A stretch of 64,000 nt of DNA from Arabiibacter massiliensis (GCF_900169505.1 NZ_LT827021.1:1984001-2048000); one strand, 5' to 3'; shown: positions 8,853 to 17,644, numbered from the stretch's first letter. Translations and numbers: made by a program. Notes: generated by a model from the sequence alone, not told the origin.

Positions 8853-8956
8853 GGGGCGTGACAAAGGGACGGGGATATTGTCACATTCCTCGAAGCGATA
8901 GGACCCTCCGGAACTTTTGAGAATGTGACAATATCCCCGTCCCTTTGTCACGCCCC
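8853..8956. repeat. 36-bp perfect inverted repeat with 32-bp loop
   Basis: Arms 8853-8888 and 8921-8956 are perfect reverse complements; the left arm contains GTGACAAAGGGACGGGGATA. The element lies in the leader of the trkA-like pair and downstream of the terminator of the wall-hydrolase-like gene. There is no coding potential and no T-tract, so it is not a normal terminator. Confidence 0.85.
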
Positions 8957-8963
8957 ATCCCCA

Positions 8964-8990
8964 GAAAAAGAAAGGGGCCGCGCGGCCCCT
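8964..8990 (-). terminator. Intrinsic terminator of the wall-hydrolase-like gene
   Basis: On the minus strand the 16-bp palindrome GGGGCCGCGCGGCCCC (8974-8989) is followed by TTTCTTTTTC. It sits 6 bp after the stop codon at 8996. Confidence 0.8.
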
Positions 8991-8995
8991 TCGTT

Positions 8996-9826
8996 CTAGA
9001 TCATCTGCATCTGGCCCAGCGTGGCGTTGAACCAGTGGTCGGTGTTGGGCGGGCAGTACTTCGCCGCGAAGGCGTAGGTGATGGAGTAGCCGTAGTTGCT
9101 CGCCAGGCCGGCCACATGGGCGTTGATGGCCTCTTCCCAGCTGCCCCAGCTCGACTGGCCCCAACCCCAGGCGTTGTGATCCTTGAAGCAGACGGCGCCC
9201 TTCGAGCTCTCGGTGTTGGAGATGGCCGGCGACCAGCGTGGATCCACGCCGTTGTTCCACGCGGCGGTGGCGAACGTCACGCCCTGGCCCGCCAAGGGCG
9301 AACCGGCAAGGTAGGCGTCGATGCGGGCGGTCCACTCGGCGATGAACGCCTCCTGGCCCACGCTCCAGTCCACGTCGGGCAGCGACGCGGTCGCCTCCAC
9401 CGCAGCCTCCTGCGAGGCCTGCGCCTGCTGCTCGGCCTTGGCGGCCTCGGCAGCGGCGATGCGAGCCTCCTCCTCTTTGCGAGCCGCTTCTTCGGCGGCG
9501 ATGCGGGCGGCCTCTTCCTCGGCCTCGATGGCGGCGATGCCCTGGGAGATGTCGCGGGAAGCGGTGCTCGTGAGAACGGTGGACTCCTTGGCAACCTCGG
9601 ACGTCGCCATCTGGTCGGACACGGACTCGTTCGCCGGCGCGCTCACGGCGTCGATGCCGAAGGAGTCGATGTCATGGGACGCCGCTCCGCCAGCGGAGGC
9701 GATGCCGATGCCGATGCATCCAGCCACCAGGCAGGACGCGCAACCCACCGCGATCACTTTCGCGACGAGGCTCGTTTTCCGTTGTACGCAGCTCATGGCC
9801 AAAACGTCGGTTACCTTTCGTTGCAC
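8996..9826 (-). CDS. Exported coiled-coil protein with C-terminal lysozyme/glucosaminidase-like domain
   Basis: This is a 276-residue predicted secreted or membrane-anchored protein. A hydrophobic signal/anchor segment (about residues 20-48, VAKVIAVGCASCLVAG) is followed by a serine-rich stretch. Next comes an alanine/glutamate coiled coil (about 98-145), then a globular C-terminus with NAWGWGQSSWGSWEEAI and YAAKYCPP-like elements. That end resembles lysozyme-fold peptidoglycan hydrolases of the glucosaminidase/transglycosylase type. The coiled coil followed by a hydrolase domain suggests a cell-wall remodelling enzyme. I prefer GTG 9826, because GAAGG lies 9 nt upstream; an ATG at 9796 is the alternative. 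It is monocistronic with its own promoter and terminator. The exact bond cleaved is not assignable. Confidence 0.7.
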   Translation of the reverse strand: MQRKVTDVLAMSCVQRKTSLVAKVIAVGCASCLVAGCIGIGIASAGGAASHDIDSFGIDAVSAPANESVSDQMATSEVAKESTVLTSTASRDISQGIAAIEAEEEAARIAAEEAARKEEEARIAAAEAAKAEQQAQASQEAAVEATASLPDVDWSVGQEAFIAEWTARIDAYLAGSPLAGQGVTFATAAWNNGVDPRWSPAISNTESSKGAVCFKDHNAWGWGQSSWGSWEEAINAHVAGLASNYGYSITYAFAAKYCPPNTDHWFNATLGQMQMI

Positions 9827-9921
9827 AGCGCACGACCTTCGACCGCTATGGCGGCTGACAGCGTGGTGGATTGTGAGAAGGGTTGCTGCCGGAAGGGCGA
9901 TATGCTGTTGTGTCCTGACGT

Positions 9922-9951
9922 ATTCTAGCTGAGAGTACCCCCCGAGGGCAA
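9922..9951 (-). promoter_or_regulatory. Promoter of the wall-hydrolase-like gene
   Basis: Reading the minus strand, TTGCCC (9951-9946) and TAGAAT (9927-9922) are separated by 18 bp. The long leader of about 95 nt to the start codon shows no riboswitch I could recognise. Confidence 0.5.
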
Positions 9952-10108
9952 AAAAGTGTGGAGACGTACTTCACGTTTTGTTCGCTTGACAATCATCGTT
10001 GCCAGGTTTCCGCAGATGGGGTTCCCATTGGCCGAAAGGCGTCAAAAACGAACGAATTGTGCAGATTTTCGCCGACCCGATTGCCCGCGCCCGCCGAGCG
10101 CGACGGCC

Positions 10109-11090
10109 TCACCCGAGCCACGGATGAGTGTATATATAGTAGTCGCGGCCGAAGGGGGCCGACAGCACGATCTGCTCCGTCGCGCCGGGCACCGAGTACC
10201 ACACGAGCCCGACGATGCAGAACGCGGCAAAGCACAGACCCGCCAGCAGCGTGAGCCACGGCGACTTGAGCGCGCTGCCCAGCGTGAGCAGGCCCAGCAT
10301 CATGAGCAGCAGCGGCCACAGGCTCACCAGCATGAACTCGAGCGTCTGCCACCCCACCACGCCCAGGCTCATCATCAGAAACGACACGCCCGCGAAGAAG
10401 CACACGAGCCCGTCCACGAAATGCCGCATCCGATGCCCTGGCTCGGCCGGCACCACCATCCGCACGATGCCGAGGATGACGAAGATGAGCGGCCAATACT
10501 GCCACCACGACACGCCCTTCACGAACGTGGCCACCATGGACACCACGCCGAAGAACAGCAGGAACGAGCCGAGCCACAGCGCCGCCTTCACGCCCTTGCC
10601 CGATGGCTCCGCCGGCGGCTGCGCGCCGCGCGTGGGGAGCGGGTCCGGGGTTTGCGCGTCGGGGCGCGCCCAGCCGTAGGAGGGAGGCGCGACGGGCCGC
10701 TGGGGCATCCCGGGGCGGCGGGGGCGGTTCGTGCCCGGCGGAGGCATACGGGCCGGCATAGCGCCACGCGGCCGCTTCGGCCGGGCTTGCGCCGTAGGAC
10801 GATCCCTGGTCGGCTCGGCCGCGCGCCACATCGGCGTCCACCGTGCCGTAGGTGTCCGAATGCACCGACTGCGGCTCCACCTCGAGAGGCGCCGCCACTT
10901 TGGGCTCTTTGGGCAGGACGAGCCAGAGGATCACGTAGCCTATGCCCAGCAGCCCGCCCGAGGCGACGGTGAAGATGATGACGAGGATGCGAACGATGAC
11001 GGGGTCGACGTCGAAGTAATCGGCCACGCCGGCGCACACGCCCCCTACGAGGGCGTCGCGTGAACGATAGAGCCGCTTTTCACCCGTCAC
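10109..11090 (-). CDS. PspC-domain membrane protein, frameshifted in a C-run
   Basis: The reading frame from GTG 11090 encodes a PspC domain (about residues 1-62: KRLYRSRDALVGGVCAGVADYF, then a helix LLGIGYVILWLVLPKEP) and a proline-rich linker. Around 10711-10727 the coding continues only in another frame, giving a C-terminal part with about five transmembrane helices (WLGSFLLFFGVVSMVATF, WQYWPLIFVILGIVRM) and stop TGA at 10109. Removing one base from the C-run restores a single protein of about 326 residues. This is either a sequencing or assembly error or a real (possibly slippage-prone) frameshift. The start codon overlaps the stop of the upstream CBS/CorC gene as GTGA, with GGGAGG before it, so translation is coupled. 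The likely role is membrane or envelope stress, in keeping with the PspC family. Confidence 0.7.
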
Positions 11091-12424
11091 GCATCCTCCC
11101 GGACAACCGCTTCGCCGACACCTTCGGGGGCATCGGGGCGAGCGAGCCGTTCCACGCGCACGGTTTGGATACGACGGCGGCGCATGGCCTGGATCTTGAA
11201 CCCGAACCCATCGATGACGAGCGCGTCACCGGTCTGCGGAACCGAATCGAGCACGCTCAAGAGCCAGCCGGCGATCGTCTCGTAGTCCACCGACTCCTCC
11301 ACGGGCCAACCGAGCTCCTCGGCGTCCTCGACGGGGAACCTGCCGTCCACGATCCAGACACCGTCGCCTTCCCGCACGATGAACGGGTTCTCGCGATCCG
11401 TCTCGTCGACGATCTCGCCGACGATCTCCTCCACGATGTCCTCGACCGTAATTAAACCATCGGTGCCACCGTACTCGTCAACGACGATGGCCATCTGTTG
11501 CCGATTCGTTTGCATCTCCGCCAGAAGCGGGAAGATGTCCTTCGTCTCGGGCACGAACATCGCCTCGTAGGCGTAGGCCATCACGGGGTCGGCCTCTTTG
11601 CCGTCCATGAGCGGCGCGACCAGGTCCTTGTAGTGGACGATGCCTACGATGCGGTCGATGTCCTCGTGATACACCGGCAGGCGCGAGTAGCCGGTGCCGC
11701 GCATGCGCTCGATTGCCTGGCGCACGGTCTCGTCGTCCTCCACGAGGATCATGTCCACGCGCGGCTGCATGATCTCGTGCACGCTCATGTCGCCCAGGTC
11801 GATGATCTCGTGGATCATACGCTTCTCGTCGTCGAGCAGCTCGTCGTTGTCGGTGACCATGAACTTGATCTCTTCTTCCGACACGGCCTGGCGCTCGTCG
11901 GCATCCTTGATGTTGAGCAGGCGCGACAGCCCGTTGGCCGACGCCGAGGTGAGCGCCACCAAAGGCGTCGCGATCTTCTGGAACACCATGAGCGGGCCCG
12001 CCACCGACTTGCTCACGCGCTCGGCGTCGGCCAGCGCGATGCGCTTGGGCACCAGCTCGCCCACCACGATGCTCAGATACGACACCACGAGCGTGATGAG
12101 CACCGGCGCGAGGCCCGGCGCGATCACCGAGAGCCAGCCCACGCCGAAGCTGGAAAGCCACTGCGCGAACGGCTCGGACAGGTTCGTAGCCGCGGCGGCC
12201 GAGGCGAAGAACCCGACGAGCGTGATGGCCACCTGGATGGTGGCGAGGAACTGCCCCGAGTCGCTGGCCAGGGAGAGCGCGCGCTGGGCGCGTTTGTCCC
12301 CCTCGTCGGCCTCGTGCTGGAGCAGCAGGTGCTTCGCGTTGACCAGCGCCATCTCCGACATGGAGAAATAGCCGTTGACCAGGACCAAAACGAATGTGAC
12401 GACGATGCTTATCCAGATATCCAT
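11087..12424 (-). CDS. CNNM/CorC-type membrane protein (DUF21-CBS-CBS-CorC_HlyC)
   Basis: This 445-residue protein, often annotated as a hemolysin-family protein, starts with a DUF21 domain of three to four helices (about residues 1-190; YFSMSEMALVNAK is the diagnostic SEMAL-like motif). Two CBS domains follow (about 200-335; MQPRVDMILVEDDETV, YHEDIDRIVGIVHYKDL, VVDEYGGTDGLITVEDI). A C-terminal CorC_HlyC transporter-associated domain occupies about 350-430. Family members export Mg2+ or Co2+, and hemolytic activity is doubtful. It lies in a leftward cluster with the hemolysin III gene 127 bp upstream and the PspC gene overlapping downstream. Confidence 0.9.
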   Translation of the reverse strand: MDIWISIVVTFVLVLVNGYFSMSEMALVNAKHLLLQHEADEGDKRAQRALSLASDSGQFLATIQVAITLVGFFASAAAATNLSEPFAQWLSSFGVGWLSVIAPGLAPVLITLVVSYLSIVVGELVPKRIALADAERVSKSVAGPLMVFQKIATPLVALTSASANGLSRLLNIKDADERQAVSEEEIKFMVTDNDELLDDEKRMIHEIIDLGDMSVHEIMQPRVDMILVEDDETVRQAIERMRGTGYSRLPVYHEDIDRIVGIVHYKDLVAPLMDGKEADPVMAYAYEAMFVPETKDIFPLLAEMQTNRQQMAIVVDEYGGTDGLITVEDIVEEIVGEIVDETDRENPFIVREGDGVWIVDGRFPVEDAEELGWPVEESVDYETIAGWLLSVLDSVPQTGDALVIDGFGFKIQAMRRRRIQTVRVERLARPDAPEGVGEAVVREDA

Positions 12425-12551
12425 GAGTAGCGCGCTTCATCTCCTTCGTTGGCGGGCGAAACGCCCGACGGGTTCGCTCGCGCCGCGCGGCCCCTTCGCC
12501 GCCCGGCGGTTCCTGGGGCTGTCATGCCCGCGCGCTCACGCACGCGCCCGC

Positions 12552-13394
12552 CTACATAACGTACAGAGCGATAGCCAGAAACTGCAAGACGCTTCCGGCG
12601 AGAACCCAAAGATGGAAGATGGAGTGCATATAGGGGATCTTCTTCAGCACGTAGAAGATGCACCCGATGGAATAGCTCACGCCGCCGCCCACGAGAAGCC
12701 ACAGCCCCGGCGCGGGGATGGCCTGCACGAGCGCGGGCAGAAACCACACGACGCACCAGCCCAGGAGCAGGTACAGCGCGGCCGAGATCCAGCGCGGGCG
12801 GAATACCCAGAACGCCTCGCACGCCACGCCCGCCAGCGCGAGCGCCCACACGAACGCGCACAGCCACATGCCGCCGTAGGGCGCGAGCGAGATGAGGCAG
12901 AACGGCGTGTAGGAACCGGCGATGAACAGGTAGATGCAGCTGTGGTCGAGGATCTTGAAGATGCGCTTGGCGCGGTCCTGCGCGATGGCGTGGTAGAGCG
13001 TGGACATCGTGTACTCGAGCAGCATGGTGAGCGTGTACACGAGCGCGGCGAACAGGTAGATGCCGCCTCCGTCGTCAACGGCGCGCACCACGAGGATGGG
13101 GATGGCCGCGATGGCCAGCAGGACGCCGATGCCGTGCGTGACGGAGTTGGCGATCTCCTCGCCGAGGGTGTACTCGCGGACGTTGCGCTCCTTGTTGGTG
13201 GCGCTGGCCGAGGTGTGCGACACCTCGTCGCGCAGGGCGCGCATGCCCGCGTAGTCGTTCGGCTTGAACTGCGAAGGGGTCCAGCCGGGTTCCGGCAGGG
13301 GCGCGGAATGCGCGCCGGCATGCGAAGACTCGCCCGCCGCATCGGCTGCGGCGGATCGGGCGCTTCGTCTGTCTGAGAGGGTCGCTTCTTTCAT
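12552..13394 (-). CDS. Hemolysin III / PAQR-family membrane protein (YqfA-like)
   Basis: This 280-residue protein has a hydrophilic N-terminal tail of about 75 residues (unusually long for the family), followed by seven hydrophobic helices. Diagnostic PAQR/HlyIII residues are visible: GEEIANSVTHGIG in helix 1 (conserved E and H), STLYHAI, and HSCIYLFIAGSYTPF carrying the second conserved histidine. A final HLWVLAGS near the C-terminus supplies the third. PAQR-type proteins are metal-dependent membrane hydrolases or receptors; bacterial members affect membrane homeostasis. Its ATG (13394) follows the stop of the upstream bPH2 gene by only 4 bp, so the two are cotranscribed. Confidence 0.88.
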   Translation of the reverse strand: MKEATLSDRRSARSAAADAAGESSHAGAHSAPLPEPGWTPSQFKPNDYAGMRALRDEVSHTSASATNKERNVREYTLGEEIANSVTHGIGVLLAIAAIPILVVRAVDDGGGIYLFAALVYTLTMLLEYTMSTLYHAIAQDRAKRIFKILDHSCIYLFIAGSYTPFCLISLAPYGGMWLCAFVWALALAGVACEAFWVFRPRWISAALYLLLGWCVVWFLPALVQAIPAPGLWLLVGGGVSYSIGCIFYVLKKIPYMHSIFHLWVLAGSVLQFLAIALYVM

Positions 13395-13398
13395 GATG

Positions 13399-15237
13399 CT
13401 ACTGTATCACATTTCCCCGGGGCTCGAGCCACTCCAGCCACGCGCGGGCGTCCTCCTCGGTGGCGTCGATGAGCCTGATGGTGGTGCCCCCGACCCCCGC
13501 CGCGGTACGCGCGTTGATGGTGGCCGTTCCGGCATTCCGTTGAAAAGGATTTGTCTTGGTGTAACCGAACTGTATCTTCTTGCGCGGGAAGCTGATGGTC
13601 TCGCGCGCCAGGCCGCCGTTGCTCACCTGCATGAAGCGGCGGTTGTAGGCGAAGCCGGAGCCGCGGAACCACAGCACGGCGCCCACGGCGTCGCAGATGA
13701 GCAGCACGACCGCCAGGACGTAGCCGAAGATGGCGCCCATGTTCGCCAGCCCGACGGCATAGGCCTGGTCGGGCACGCTCGGATCGGAGAACACGTTGAA
13801 GCAGAGCTGCGTTACGGCCACGATGACGGCCAGCCACAGCCCCGACCCCTGGATGAGGCAGCGGCGGATGAGCGCGCGGCGCAGGGCCACGGGTGCGACG
13901 GGCGTGTTGTTCGCGGGGACGTCGGCGAACTCGGGCACGATGCCGGCGAGGATCTCCGGCACGCGGTTGAGCTTGACGAAGGGGTGGATGACCAGGCCTT
14001 GCTGGGTTTGGCTCTGCTGCTGGGCATCCTGGTTGTCGGAGACGGCGTCGATCTTGCCGAGCGATAGCTCGCAGTAGCCCAGCAGGCGGCGGATGAAGCT
14101 CTGCCGCACCACCACCGACTGCACGCGGTCGATGTCGACGCCCTGGAACTGGTGCTGCAGAAGGCCGCGCTCCACCTCGATGCGGCTGTCGCGACGGCGC
14201 GCGCGGAAGCCGCCGAACGCGAGGCACGTGCCCACGGCGGACAGCGCCCACAGCACCACCGCGCCCAGCATGAACGCGGCCACGCCCGCCGCGATGGCGT
14301 TGCCGCCGAACAGCTTCACGCTCATGGACACCATGTTGCCCACCACGGGCTCGGCCACGCCGGCCACGATCGGGGCCATCTGGCCGACGAACTGCGACAG
14401 GCCGCCCACGATGCCGATCACCACCACGAGGAATCCCGTGTTGTTGGATAAGCCGGTGAAGACGAGCTCCTTGTTGGTGAGGCCGTACTCGTAGGTGACG
14501 CGACCCGTGTCAACGCCCGCGCCGCCGAACACGCCGCGCACGTCGTCCCAGATCTCGGCCGGGGCGTCCAGCACGTTGTTCAGCGGATGCGCGGACGCCG
14601 GCGCGGCGGCTTGGGACGCGGCTGCGGCCGCCGGAGCGGTGCCGGCCTGCGCCGCCGCGGCGTTCTGCTTGCGGGCGAACAGCTCGCGGCGCAGCTCCTC
14701 GGCCTGCATCTTGCTCACGTACGGCACCTGCACGGCCTTGTTATTGGAGCCGCCGGCCGTGTCGATGCTCACCGTGCACACGCCGAAGATGCGCTGCATC
14801 AGCGTCGCACGCTGGTCGACCGACTGGATGCGCTGGTAGGGAACGTGCACGCGCTTCTTGTTGAAGATGCCGGAGTACAGGTTGAACTCCTCGGTCCCCA
14901 GCTGATAGTACAGGTGGCGGTAGGACCACCACTGCACGAGGAAGATGATCCCCACGACGAGCAGGAAGCCCACCACGCAGGCGACCACGATGATGAGCAG
15001 GATGGGATAGTCCGAGGACGTCATGCGCTCGCCTTCGGCGATGGAGCCCACCACCGACGAGAATATCGAGATCAGCATGACCACGAACATCGTGACGGCC
15101 ACCTGGATGCTGCCGAGCCAGATGTAGCTGTGGTGCACGTGGTGGCGCTCGAGCTCAGGGGCCTGTGGCGCCGCCGGCTGAGGCGCCGCCGGCTGCGGGG
15201 CGGCGGGCTGCGGGGCGGGCTGCGGGAACTCCGTCAT
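13399..15237 (-). CDS. Membrane bPH2-domain protein, YdbT-like (DUF304 repeats)
   Basis: This 612-residue protein opens with a proline/alanine-rich repeat (PQPAAPQPAA), then paired transmembrane helices and bacterial PH-like (bPH2) domains arranged in tandem. The repeats carry the motif LYSGIFNKKRVHVPYQRIQSVD near residues 115-137 and related FQGVDIDRVQSVVVRQSFI and FPRKKIQFGYTKTNPFQR later, so three bPH2 units are likely. The architecture matches YdbT. YdbS/YdbT pairs are membrane proteins linked to resistance against some bacteriocins in Bacillus. Its ATG overlaps the upstream YdbS-like stop as TGATG, showing translational coupling. It heads into the hemolysin III gene 4 bp downstream. Confidence 0.85.
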   Translation of the reverse strand: MTEFPQPAPQPAAPQPAAPQPAAPQAPELERHHVHHSYIWLGSIQVAVTMFVVMLISIFSSVVGSIAEGERMTSSDYPILLIIVVACVVGFLLVVGIIFLVQWWSYRHLYYQLGTEEFNLYSGIFNKKRVHVPYQRIQSVDQRATLMQRIFGVCTVSIDTAGGSNNKAVQVPYVSKMQAEELRRELFARKQNAAAAQAGTAPAAAAASQAAAPASAHPLNNVLDAPAEIWDDVRGVFGGAGVDTGRVTYEYGLTNKELVFTGLSNNTGFLVVVIGIVGGLSQFVGQMAPIVAGVAEPVVGNMVSMSVKLFGGNAIAAGVAAFMLGAVVLWALSAVGTCLAFGGFRARRRDSRIEVERGLLQHQFQGVDIDRVQSVVVRQSFIRRLLGYCELSLGKIDAVSDNQDAQQQSQTQQGLVIHPFVKLNRVPEILAGIVPEFADVPANNTPVAPVALRRALIRRCLIQGSGLWLAVIVAVTQLCFNVFSDPSVPDQAYAVGLANMGAIFGYVLAVVLLICDAVGAVLWFRGSGFAYNRRFMQVSNGGLARETISFPRKKIQFGYTKTNPFQRNAGTATINARTAAGVGGTTIRLIDATEEDARAWLEWLEPRGNVIQ

Positions 15238-15725
15238 CACACGTCCTCCTGCGCGAGGCGGGCGAGCTCGGCGGCGCGGTCGCGCAGCTGCTCGGCCACG
15301 TCGGAGGCCAGGCCGGGAATCTCGTGCTCGCCGGCCGCCGTTGCCACCGTGGCGCTGGCCAGGCCGAACACGCGCAGGATGGGGCCTTGGCGCGTATCGG
15401 TGTTCTGCACGCGGATGAACGGGATGATGTAGCGCTTGCGCCACACGATGCCCTTGGCGATATCCAGGTAGTCCTCGGACAGCTCGTAGCGCCACCGCAC
15501 GAAGCGGATGGGCGGCAGGATGACGAGCCACAGCACGAGCGCGAGCGCGTAGGCGATGGCGATGCCCGCGAGCGTGAGGAATATCCAGCTGTCGGGCTCA
15601 ACCGCCGCCGCGATGGCGAACGGCACGAACGCGCACAAAAACACGATGGTGAGCCAGATGGCGTCGTTGATGCGCCACACCGCCTTCACCTTGGGGTCGA
15701 GCTGATTCACCGGCAGTTCTCTCAT
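15237..15725 (-). CDS. Membrane bPH2-domain protein, YdbS-like
   Basis: This 162-residue protein has two N-terminal transmembrane helices (about residues 22-78), followed by one bacterial PH domain containing YELSEDYLDIAKGIVWRKRYIIPFIRVQN near residues 96-125 and the typical end EIPGLASDVAEQLR. It is the first gene of a likely five-gene leftward cluster (YdbS-like, YdbT-like, hemolysin III, CBS/CorC, PspC). Paired small and large bPH2 proteins are a conserved arrangement; they probably form a membrane complex. It is divergent from the prepilin-like gene. Confidence 0.85.
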   Translation of the reverse strand: MRELPVNQLDPKVKAVWRINDAIWLTIVFLCAFVPFAIAAAVEPDSWIFLTLAGIAIAYALALVLWLVILPPIRFVRWRYELSEDYLDIAKGIVWRKRYIIPFIRVQNTDTRQGPILRVFGLASATVATAAGEHEIPGLASDVAEQLRDRAAELARLAQEDV

Positions 15726-15843
15726 AGCTGTCCTCGTCGTCGAAAGGCGGAAGTAACGTGCGCGTCCATCATAGCAGAGGCCCGCAGAGGAGGGGCCAGC
15801 CCGCCACGACTGAAACGAGGATTTTGCAAAGGGGATGGCCGTT

Positions 15844-16656
15844 GTGGCCGCGGACGTTTCAAGCTATGATGCCGGGCATGCCGCGTTTTCCAACATATCC
15901 ATCCGCCGTGCGCGCGAACAAGCCGGACGCGGCTTCACCATCGCCGAGCTGCTCATCGTGGTGGCCATCGTCAGCGTGCTCGTGGCCGTGGCCATCCCCG
16001 TGTTCATGAGCTCGCTCGAGAGCGCCAAGGAGGGCACCTGCCTCGCCAACCGGCGCAGCATGTACGGCGAAGCGGTGACGACCGCCATGAACGGCGAGAA
16101 GACCGAGCTCGAAGTATTCACCGAGCTCAACGCCAAGCGAGACGAGCTCGGCTACACCTGCCCCGACAACGGCACCTGGATCTGGAACGAGTCCGCCCGC
16201 ACCATCTCCTGCAGCGAGCACCCCGGTGAGGAGGACAACGCGGGGATCGCCGCCAGCAAATCCTATCTTGAGGGCTGGTTGCAGTTCGTAGCGGATTATG
16301 CAGGAGGCAAGAACAACGACGACATGCGCAACGACTTTCTCAAGGCCGGCAATAACCCCAAACTCGTTTTCGAAGGCGGCGAATACGACGTTCAGCCGTT
16401 CTACCAAAGCCGCAGCGGCGAGTCCTGGCTTTTCGCAAAAACAGGCACCGCCAACAGCTGGAACGCGAGCTTCGTCTACGATCCCATCGACCAGAGCTGG
16501 TACCGCTGCTTCACGTCATGGGGAAAGCCCGGCAGCATGTCGATAACGCTGTTCGACGACACCGAGGACCTCCACCAGTACATGACCGGGGAGAAAACCG
16601 ACAAGTACGGGAACACATGGGAGAAGATCGAAGACCCTGCCATCACCGCGAGCTAA
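15844..16656 (+). CDS. Prepilin-like protein with type IV N-terminal methylation motif
   Basis: This is about 270 residues, starting at GTG 15844, with AAAGGGG ending 9 nt upstream; ATG 15835 is in frame but too close to that site. After a leader of about 30 residues comes RGFTIAELLIVVAIVSVLV. This is a textbook prepilin-peptidase site (cleavage after G, F at +1, E at +5) followed by the hydrophobic assembly helix. The rest is a globular ectodomain with four or so cysteines and aromatic-rich segments (WNASFVYDPIDQSWYRCF). No pilus ATPase, platform protein or prepilin peptidase lies nearby, so it is an orphan pilin or pseudopilin whose machinery is elsewhere. A perfect hairpin begins 18 bp after its stop. 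Confidence 0.8.
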   Translation: MAADVSSYDAGHAAFSNISIRRAREQAGRGFTIAELLIVVAIVSVLVAVAIPVFMSSLESAKEGTCLANRRSMYGEAVTTAMNGEKTELEVFTELNAKRDELGYTCPDNGTWIWNESARTISCSEHPGEEDNAGIAASKSYLEGWLQFVADYAGGKNNDDMRNDFLKAGNNPKLVFEGGEYDVQPFYQSRSGESWLFAKTGTANSWNASFVYDPIDQSWYRCFTSWGKPGSMSITLFDDTEDLHQYMTGEKTDKYGNTWEKIEDPAITAS

Positions 16657-16674
16657 GCCAGCTGCCGAACCCCG

Positions 16675-16729
16675 ATTTTCGCTCCGAAAACACGCCTCGT
16701 GCGCTGAGGCGTGTTTTCGGAGCGAAAAT
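16675..16729. repeat. Hairpin family TTTTCGCTCC, copy 1
   Basis: Perfect 24-bp arms (16675-16698 and 16706-16729, starting ATTTTCGCTCCGAAAACACG) surround a 7-nt loop. Near-identical hairpins occur at 30750-30808 and 59080-59134. It lies just past the prepilin-like gene but has no T-tract. Confidence 0.85.
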
Positions 16730-16840
16730 GCGCCCGCCGAAGCGCATCTTCGGCCGAAGATGGTCTCCTGGGGAACGCGAAACCAACGGGGCCTATCTGC
16801 GGTATACTCGGGGCTGCAACCGATGAAAGCGAGGCGCCCC

Positions 16841-17284
16841 ATGAAATACGACGAGCTGAAAGACGAGATCAAGGCCGCGATGAAGGCGAAGGACAAGCCG
16901 AGGCTGTCCATCCTGCGCCAGGTGCATGGCGAGATCAAGAACATCGAGGTGAACGAGCGCCGCGACATCACGGACGCGGACGTGGACGCCATGCTCAAGC
17001 GCCTGATCAAGCAGACGAAGGAGACGCTCGACGGCTCCATCAAGGCCGGCACCGATCAGGAGCGCACCGACACGCTGACCGCGCAGGTGGCCATCCTGGA
17101 GAGCTACCTGCCCAAGCAAGTGGCCGGCAACGAGCTGACCGCCCTCATCGACGAGGTGCTGGCCGAGACCGGCGCGTCCTCGAAGAAGGACATGAGCCGC
17201 GTGATGGGCGCGCTCACGCAGAAGACCGGCGGCAACTTCGACAAGGCAGCCGCCGCGCAGATGCTCGGCCAGAAGCTGGCGTAG
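16841..17284 (+). CDS. GatB/YqeY-domain protein
   Basis: This 147-residue cytosolic protein is almost entirely a YqeY domain (helical, homologous to the tail domain of GatB and of some glutaminyl-tRNA synthetases). It begins MKYDELKDEIKAAMKAKD and ends GGNFDKAAAAQMLGQKLA, including the conserved ILESYLPKQ segment. It may bind tRNA or assist aminoacylation fidelity, but the role is unproven. The start ATG 16841 has GAGG 6 nt upstream; an earlier in-frame ATG gives an implausible extension through the intergenic region. A strong terminator follows at 17303. Confidence 0.9.
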   Translation: MKYDELKDEIKAAMKAKDKPRLSILRQVHGEIKNIEVNERRDITDADVDAMLKRLIKQTKETLDGSIKAGTDQERTDTLTAQVAILESYLPKQVAGNELTALIDEVLAETGASSKKDMSRVMGALTQKTGGNFDKAAAAQMLGQKLA

Positions 17285-17302
17285 CGCGCTCCCGCAAGCG
17301 CC

Positions 17303-17348
17303 CGGCCCCCTCGTTGCCTTCCTTGGCGATGAGGGGGCCGCTTTTTTT
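17303..17348 (+). terminator. Intrinsic terminator after the YqeY gene
   Basis: Stem CGGCCCCCTC (17303-17312) pairs perfectly with GAGGGGGCCG (17331-17340) and is followed by CTTTTTTT. Confidence 0.9.
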
Positions 17349-17390
17349 GCAACGCGATGCGCATCACAGCGCTTTGACCAGGGGTGCTGG

Positions 17391-17482
17391 TTTCGCGCTG
17401 GAAATGCGTTGGAATCGCGCTAGAAATGCGCAAGGTTCGCGCTAGGTTTGTGCAAGCTCGCCGCTGGATTCGCGCAAGAACG
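17391..17482. repeat. Degenerate ~22-bp tandem repeats
   Basis: Four decayed units of about 22 bp centre on TCGCGCTRGAAATGCG (starts near 17393, 17415, 17437 and 17459). They form most of the 387-bp gap between the YqeY terminator and the toxin-antitoxin promoter; no gene was seen there. Confidence 0.55.
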
Positions 17483-17617
17483 AAGAGACTATTTGCTGGA
17501 CGCACGCCATCTACGCGCTAGATGGGCTCGCTATCATGGAAGCGACGAATCCGTACCGCTTCGAAGAGAGGAGCACGCGTTATCAGCAGCATTGATCATC
17601 TGTAGCTATTTTGACGC

Positions 17618-17644
17618 ATATTGCATCTATAATGATGCCAATAT
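17618..17644 (+). promoter_or_regulatory. Operator/promoter of the toxin-antitoxin pair
   Basis: ATATTGCATC (17618-17627) and GATGCCAATAT (17634-17644) form an inverted repeat with a one-base bulge, flanking a perfect TATAAT (17628-17633). This is the layout expected for autorepression by a RelB-type ribbon-helix-helix antitoxin. No good -35 box at 16-18 bp was found (TTGACG at 17611 is only 11 bp away). Confidence 0.6.

Noticed and set aside
9827..9960. A c-di-AMP riboswitch before the wall-hydrolase-like gene
   Set aside because: Actinobacterial wall-hydrolase genes often have one, but I could not find its conserved elements in this short leader; only a promoter is supported.
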